This document shows, piece after piece, positions 58,833-64,000 of a stretch of 64,000 nucleotides of DNA. This DNA is from Antedon mediterranea (taxonomy: Eukaryota > Echinodermata > Crinoidea > Comatulida > Antedonidae): NCBI RefSeq assembly GCF_964355755.1, contig NC_092670.1, forward strand, positions 2,565,001 through 2,629,000, given 5' to 3'. The translations under genes were made by a program, and so were the position numbers. The notes below the pieces were generated by a model. That model was not told where the DNA came from, searched no databases, and saw nothing but the letters and a program-made list of their open reading frames with translations. The stretch's first letter is position 1. Each line of letters opens with the position of its first letter.

Positions 58833-59045
58833 CTGGAGAGTGATAGTGTAATGGTAATATCGGACTAGCATGTGATAGGCATGGGTTCGAGGTTATCTGT
58901 ACCATACTAATTGCATCCTTAGGCAAGATGCTTTACTCTCATTGCCTAATCTGGTAGGCGCTGCACTGCTGGCTGCCGTGGGTCCGTGGAGGGCCTAATC
59001 CTAATTTCCTCACTGAGGACAAATATTAATACAAAAAAAAATACA
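58713..59045 (+). mobile_element. Composite 5S rRNA / tRNA-derived SINE
   Basis: The first ~120 bases align with 5S rRNA end to end: tacggccatac start, gttaagcaacgttgggc (box A region), ctggatgggagaccg (box C), gggtgctgta end. Directly after comes a tRNA-like part with a box-A-like tagtgtaatggtaata and a B-box-like gggttcgaggtt (58,843-58,895). A SINE body follows (ccttaggcaagatgctttac ... ccgtgggtccg) and an A-rich 3' end. SINEs with a 5S head are SINE3-type, and 5S+tRNA chimeras are known (AmnSINE1). It is transcribed by RNA polymerase III if active. Confidence 0.8.
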
Positions 59046-59369
59046 ATTAATTTTAGCAGAGATTGTTTAGTTATATGAATATCCAATTTCCACTAGTCAT
59101 CAAATCTTCACCAATTTTTTGGCAGATATCACTAATTGAAATCCTATCTTCATTTTTAAATCTCTATAGACAAATTTTCCTTCTACGAGTCCATGCACCA
59201 TGCCATTATTAAATGAAACCATAAGCTACCAGCAATTGCAGTATTTGCTCTATCAACTTTCCTAAAAACTTCCCAGTCTGTCATCATAGAGCTGCTGCAC
59301 CCGTTGGTTTATGTACTGTAGTTGTCTTCTGTAAATCCATACTAAGTTTTTAGTACCCCTGTTTCATCA

Positions 59370-61215
59370 ATATTTTCAATGGCCCTGCGCGTGTTCACGC
59401 ACATCGTTAGAGCGCTCAGTGCGGCATTTGCATATTCATGTATCTAGACGACTGGTTAATCGTGGCTCAGTAAAAGGAACGTCTGGTGAGCAGTCCCAAT
59501 TTCGTCCTTCTCGTATCGGAACGCGTAGGGTTCTTAGTGAACCGGATGAAGTCGTGCCTGGTGCCAACTCAACATCCCATCTCGGAGCGCAGATAGATCT
59601 TGTGTCAGGAAGAGTGTTCCCCTCACAGAAACGGGTAACCAAAGCCCTTGCTGCTATACAAGGCCTGATTACTGCTTCCGCTCTGACAGCATACGACTGG
59701 CTGAGAACACTAGGTTTCCTAGCTAGCTTTGTAGATCTAGTTCCGTTTTGTCGGCTACGGATGCGGCCGCTGCAACTTCATCTGTTAGCCTTCTACCGGC
59801 CAGGTTCAGACTCATTAGACAAAGTGGTCCCGATGTCGGTGTTCATTATAACGCACTTCCAATGGTGGCTAACGGACGGCCGATTGTTAGTGGGCAAATC
59901 AATTCAGAGATCAATTCCGGACCCCGAATAGAAACAGACGCGTCCGAAGCAGGTTGGGGCGCTTGCTCCAGCCAAAGTCACGTCTACGGCGTTTGGAATG
60001 CAGAGGAGGCGTTAGCCCACATCAATCTCTTAGAACTTTGGGCAATAGACTGAACGCTGAAGGCACTACTTCCAAACATAACAAATTCACACATCCATAT
60101 TTGCTCGGACAACACAACCGTGGTCGCGTACATCAACCGACAAGGAGGCAAGAAGTCTCCGACTCTCTGCTATCACACATTGACGCTCATACACTGGTGC
60201 ATCGCGCACATAATGACGCTGACTGCATCGCATATTCCTGGCTGCCAAAATTTAGTTGCGGAATATTCGACCACTTCGGGCAGCTGCACATAGACCTGTT
60301 TGCGACGTCAGAGAACACGCTCCTGACATTCTGCAGTCGATACCGGGATGCGTGGTTGGTGGATGCCCTGTCCATGTCATGGGTCTATGGGCATACGCGT
60401 TCCCACCAATATCAATCATACCAATAGTACTCGACTCACATTCAGCACTTCCGATGTAGAGTTCTGTTGATCGCACCGTTCTGGCCTCGTCAAGCGTGGT
60501 ATCCGCTTCTTGCCAGTCTTCTTTACGATCACCCGCTGCGTCTTCCGGTCTGCGCGGATCTACTGACGCAAAATCGTGCGAGGTTCTCGACGATCAACCT
60601 ACAATCCCTGAACCTGACTGTTTGGCCATTGTCAGGGATCAGCTCAGAGACTCGGGCATTCCGGACAGCCCAGCTGCTCTGGCAGCCAAATCTAGAAGAG
60701 AGTCGACTCTCATCCTCTACAACAGCCGTCTACGACACTTCTTTCGCTGGTGCAGAAAAGAAAACATAGACCCTAAGGCGATATCCTGGGTCAGATCTGC
60801 GCTTTTTTGCATTACCTGTACGAATCAGGCTTGCAAGTACGCACTGTGTCAGGCTACCTCTCCGCGGTTGCCGCCATTACTCCGCCAAGGATGGCTCGAC
60901 GGTTTCAACTTCCGCAGTAATCATTTCATTTGTTACACGGTATGTTCAGAGAGCGACCTCCGTCTAAGGTCTTAGTTCAATGTAAACGTTGTTCTATCCG
61001 CACTTACGCGCCCGCCATTCGAGCCAATGAGCAAGGCTTCGTTATACAATCTATCGCTTAAGACAGAGTTTCTGGTGGCGTTGTCTTCATGTAAACGCCA
61101 AGGCGAGCTGCATGCGCTTACGCTAGAGCCAGGCCATATACGATTTGAGCGGGGTGGAGTCCGGAAAGGACTTTCTGGCCAAGTCCCAGACGTTAAAGGA
61201 CGTCGTCGAAGTTGA
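59370..61215 (+). mobile_element. Decayed DIRS-like tyrosine-recombinase retrotransposon
   Basis: The order of domains is diagnostic. RT YLDDWLIV box near 59,438-59,462, then SHLGAQIDLVSGRVFPSQKR and YDWLRTLGFLASFVDLVPFC (59,570-59,760). RNase H follows (IETDASEAGWGA; AHINLLELWAID at about 60,015-60,050; DNTTVVAYINRQGG). Then the spacer LLIAPFWPRQAWYPLL (60,465-60,515). The tyrosine recombinase N-terminal part (RRESTLILYNSRLRHFFRWC) comes next, and finally LKTEFLVALSSCKRQGELHA near 61,050-61,110. The frame changes at least four times with scattered stops, and the gag and 5' RT portions are missing. GC content is higher than in the flanks. Confidence 0.88.
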
Positions 61216-61549
61216 AAATCGAGCTGAAGAAACCGATTGCACAAGATCGGATTTAGAAAATCGATGACTATATTAGTTGAACCCAGAAGCTAACAAAACA
61301 AGGATTACAGAGAAGAAGAATTCAACAGCACTTAATTGGTACTGCAGTATGTTTTTGTCTTACTCTAGTTTCTGTAGTCTTTTTCTTTAATGAAGTTGTA
61401 GCGTTATATTGTAAATGATTGATTTGTATCTGCTAGTGTTTTGATTTATATTATGCAGATATTGGCTGTTTAGAGATCAAATCTCAGGGAAAGTTCTGAA
61501 GACCTGTTATTTTCAATTAGTATATTTTTCATTACCTATTTCAGTGGTC

Positions 61550-62067
61550 GGTTGATGTATGTTGTGTACCAAAACTTTGGAAGTCTGCTATTATCACACC
61601 GATTCCAAAAAATGATAAATGTACTGTTTGCAATGACTATATGCCAGTGCCTAACAGCCATCCCCATGAAATGTTTTGAGAAAATTATAAAAAATATATT
61701 AAATAATGAGACAAAGGGTATGATTGATAGCAACCAATTTGCTTATAGGGAAAAAAGGGGCGTAGTTGACGCAGTTATGACGCTCACGCAAAAGGTGTAT
61801 GATCATCTTGAATATCCAAATAACTATGCTAGAATATTATTTTTAGATTTTTCTGCAGCGTTCAATACAATTCAGCCTCATTTACTTACAGATAAATTAT
61901 TAAAGTTAGGAATAAATCCACGATTAAATCTCTGGATTTCTGATTTCTTAAATGAAAGAACACAGATTGTTAAGTTTAGAGGTAACGTATCAAAGCAGTT
62001 AACTTGTAATACAGGTGCACCACAGGGATGCAAATCTCTCACCCTTACTTTTTTCATTATATTCTGA
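61550..62067 (+). mobile_element. LINE reverse transcriptase fragment (Rex/CR1-like)
   Basis: An open frame encodes RT motifs: CFEKIIKNILNNETKGMIDS, NQFAYREKRGVVDAVMTLTQ, motif A RILFLDFSAAFNTIQPHLL and motif B start CNTGAPQGC. It ends abruptly at 62,067, close to the satellite start, so the YxDD part is absent. The 5' end is also decayed near 61,550. No host gene is implied. Confidence 0.85.
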
Positions 62068-62090
62068 TTTTTATAGTGATATTGATCCAA

Positions 62091-64000
62091 CCCAGTGGGC
62101 ACAGAACATAATTTCAACGTTGAATCAACGTTGAAATATAGTTGATTTGTTGAAATAATGTTGTCAGCGTATTTCAAACGTTGAATCAACGTTGAAATAA
62201 CATTTTTTCCCTAACTATTTTTTTTACGTTTAGTAATAAACATTGAATCAACGTTGAAATAACATTTTCTTTTTAACTAGTAATTTATGTTAATTAATAA
62301 ATGTTGATTTAACGTTGAAATAACATTGTCTTTCTAACAAATGTTTTACGTTAATTTATCAATGTTGATCCAACGTTGAAATAACATTGTTTTTCAAACA
62401 AATGTTTTACGTTAATTTATAAATGTTGATTCAACATTGAGATAACATTGTATTTTTAACTAGAAATTTACGTTAATTTATCAATGTTGATCCAACGTTA
62501 AAATAACATTGTCCTTCTAACTAGTAATTTACGTTAATTTATCAATGTTGATTTAACGTTGAAATAACATTGTCTTTCTAACTAGTATTTTACGTTAATT
62601 TGTCAATGTTGATCCAACGTTGAAATAACATTGTATTTTTAACTAGAAATTTACGTTAATTTATCAATGTTGATCCAACGTTGAAATAACATTGTATTTC
62701 TAACTAGAAATTTACGTTTTATTATCAATGTTGATCCAACGTTGAAATAACATTGTCTTTCTAACTAGTAATTTACGTTAATTTATCAATGTTGATTTAA
62801 CGTTGAAATAACATTGTCTTTCTAACTAGAAATTTACGTTAATTTATCAATGTTGATCCAACGTTGAAATAACATTGTATTTCTAACTAGAAATTTTCGT
62901 TTTATTATCAATGTTGATCCAACGTTGAAATAACATTGTCTTTCTAACTAGTAATTTAAGTTAATTTATCAATGTTGATCCAACTTTGAAATAACATTGT
63001 ATTTTTAACTAGTAATTTACGTTAATTTATCAATGTTGATCCAACGTTGAAATAACATTGTATTTTTAACTAGTAATTTACGTTAATTTATCAATGTTGA
63101 TCCAACGTTGAAATAACAATGTATTTTTAACTAGAAATTTACGTTAATTTATCAATGTTGATCCAACGTTGAAATAACATTGTATTTTTAACCAGTAATT
63201 TACGTTAATTTATCAATGTTGATCCAACGTTGAAATAACCTTGTATTTTTAACTAGTAATTTACGTTAATTTATCAATGTTGATCCAACGTTGAAATAAC
63301 AATGTATTTTTAACTAGAAATTTACGTTAATTTATCAATGTTGATCCAACGTTGAAATAACATTGTATTTTTAACTAGAAATTTACGTTAATTTATTAAT
63401 GTTAATCCAACGTTGAAATAACATTGTCTTTTTAACTAGAAATTTACGTGAATTTATAAATGTTGATCCAACGTTGAAATAACATTGTATTTTTAACTAG
63501 AAATTTACGTTAATTTATCAATGTTGATCCAACGTTAAAATAACATTGTCCTTCTAACTAGTAATTTACGTTAATTTATCAATGTTGATTTAACGTTGAA
63601 ATAACATTGTCTTTCTAACTAGTAATTTACGTTAATTTGTCAATGTTGATCCAACGTTGAAATAACATTGTATTTTTAACTAGAAATTTACGTTAATTTA
63701 TCAATGTTGATCCAACGTTGAAATAACATTGTCTTTCTAACTAGTAATTTACGTTAATTTATCAATGTTGATCCAAAACGTTGAAATAACATTGTATTTC
63801 TAACTAGTATTTTTTTTCAAACAGAATTATTATTTTTGTTTTTCAATGTTATTCCAACGTTATTTTAACGTTGAAATCCAGTTGTCATTTTCAAATGACA
63901 TGTTTTCAACGTTGAAAAACTCTTGAAATTATGTTGTTTTTTCAAACAATTATTATTTTTGTTTTTCAATGTTAATTAAACGTTAAATTAAAGATAAATT
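62091..64000. repeat. 61-bp satellite, about 28 copies, reaches window end
   Basis: Opens with cccagtgggcacaga, then irregular copies, then regular ~61-bp units containing gttgatccaacgttgaaata and tttacgttaatttatcaatg. Each unit carries the self-complementary core caacgttg. Alternating variants (atccaacg/atttaacg; tatttttaac/tctttctaac) suggest higher-order structure. Past 63,810 the copies become irregular again, with cagaattattatttttg. The outer phrase cagtgggcac may be a transposon terminus, with the array as its interior. Confidence 0.9.

Overview
This is AT-rich animal nuclear DNA: genes split by GT–AG introns, abundant non-LTR retrotransposons, MITEs, foldback elements and satellites, and nothing bacterial in layout. 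The dynein type, a FAM227 gene, a DIRS-like element and several repeat styles common in marine invertebrates suggest a non-vertebrate deuterostome, most likely an echinoderm. That assignment is inference; the species is not readable from the sequence.

Two protein genes are supported. (1) A FAM227 (FWWF-family) gene lies on the minus strand. It starts at 17,076 and runs left through about 12 exons; its 3' end is beyond position 1. Its intron 3 has absorbed a large repeat block (7.2-15.9 kb). (2) A plus-strand axonemal outer-arm beta-type dynein heavy chain (DNAH9/11/17 group) occupies 22.6-51.6 kb. I could phase 50 exons (about 3,630 codons) from the late tail to the stop codon. It is damaged: roughly 800 N-terminal residues are absent, two 5' exons carry apparent frameshifts, and exon 21 (AAA2) is split by a 1,554-bp hAT-like element with a perfect 8-bp target duplication. 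An equally long copy sits inverted in intron 12.

The rest is repeats. From left to right: a LINE fragment at the left edge; small hAT, TTAA-type and MULE-like MITEs; two blocks of a 54-bp satellite (7.7-8.4 and 12.9-14.7 kb) that look like one array split by a LINE, itself split by a 2.2-kb foldback element; L2-like LINE 3' ends; an RTE-like RT (19.7-21.1 kb); a 29-bp minisatellite. Right of the dynein gene come two more TTAA MITEs, a 1.1-kb foldback element with a nested 282-bp palindrome, a 5S rRNA/tRNA composite SINE, a decayed DIRS-like element, a LINE RT fragment and a 61-bp satellite running off the right end.

Both genes belong to families linked to cilia or sperm, but their head-to-head neighbourhood could be chance. 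No new gene system stands out. The most notable signals are the transposon inside a dynein coding exon, the three-level nested insertion, the chimeric 5S/tRNA SINE and a MITE abutting a dynein splice donor.
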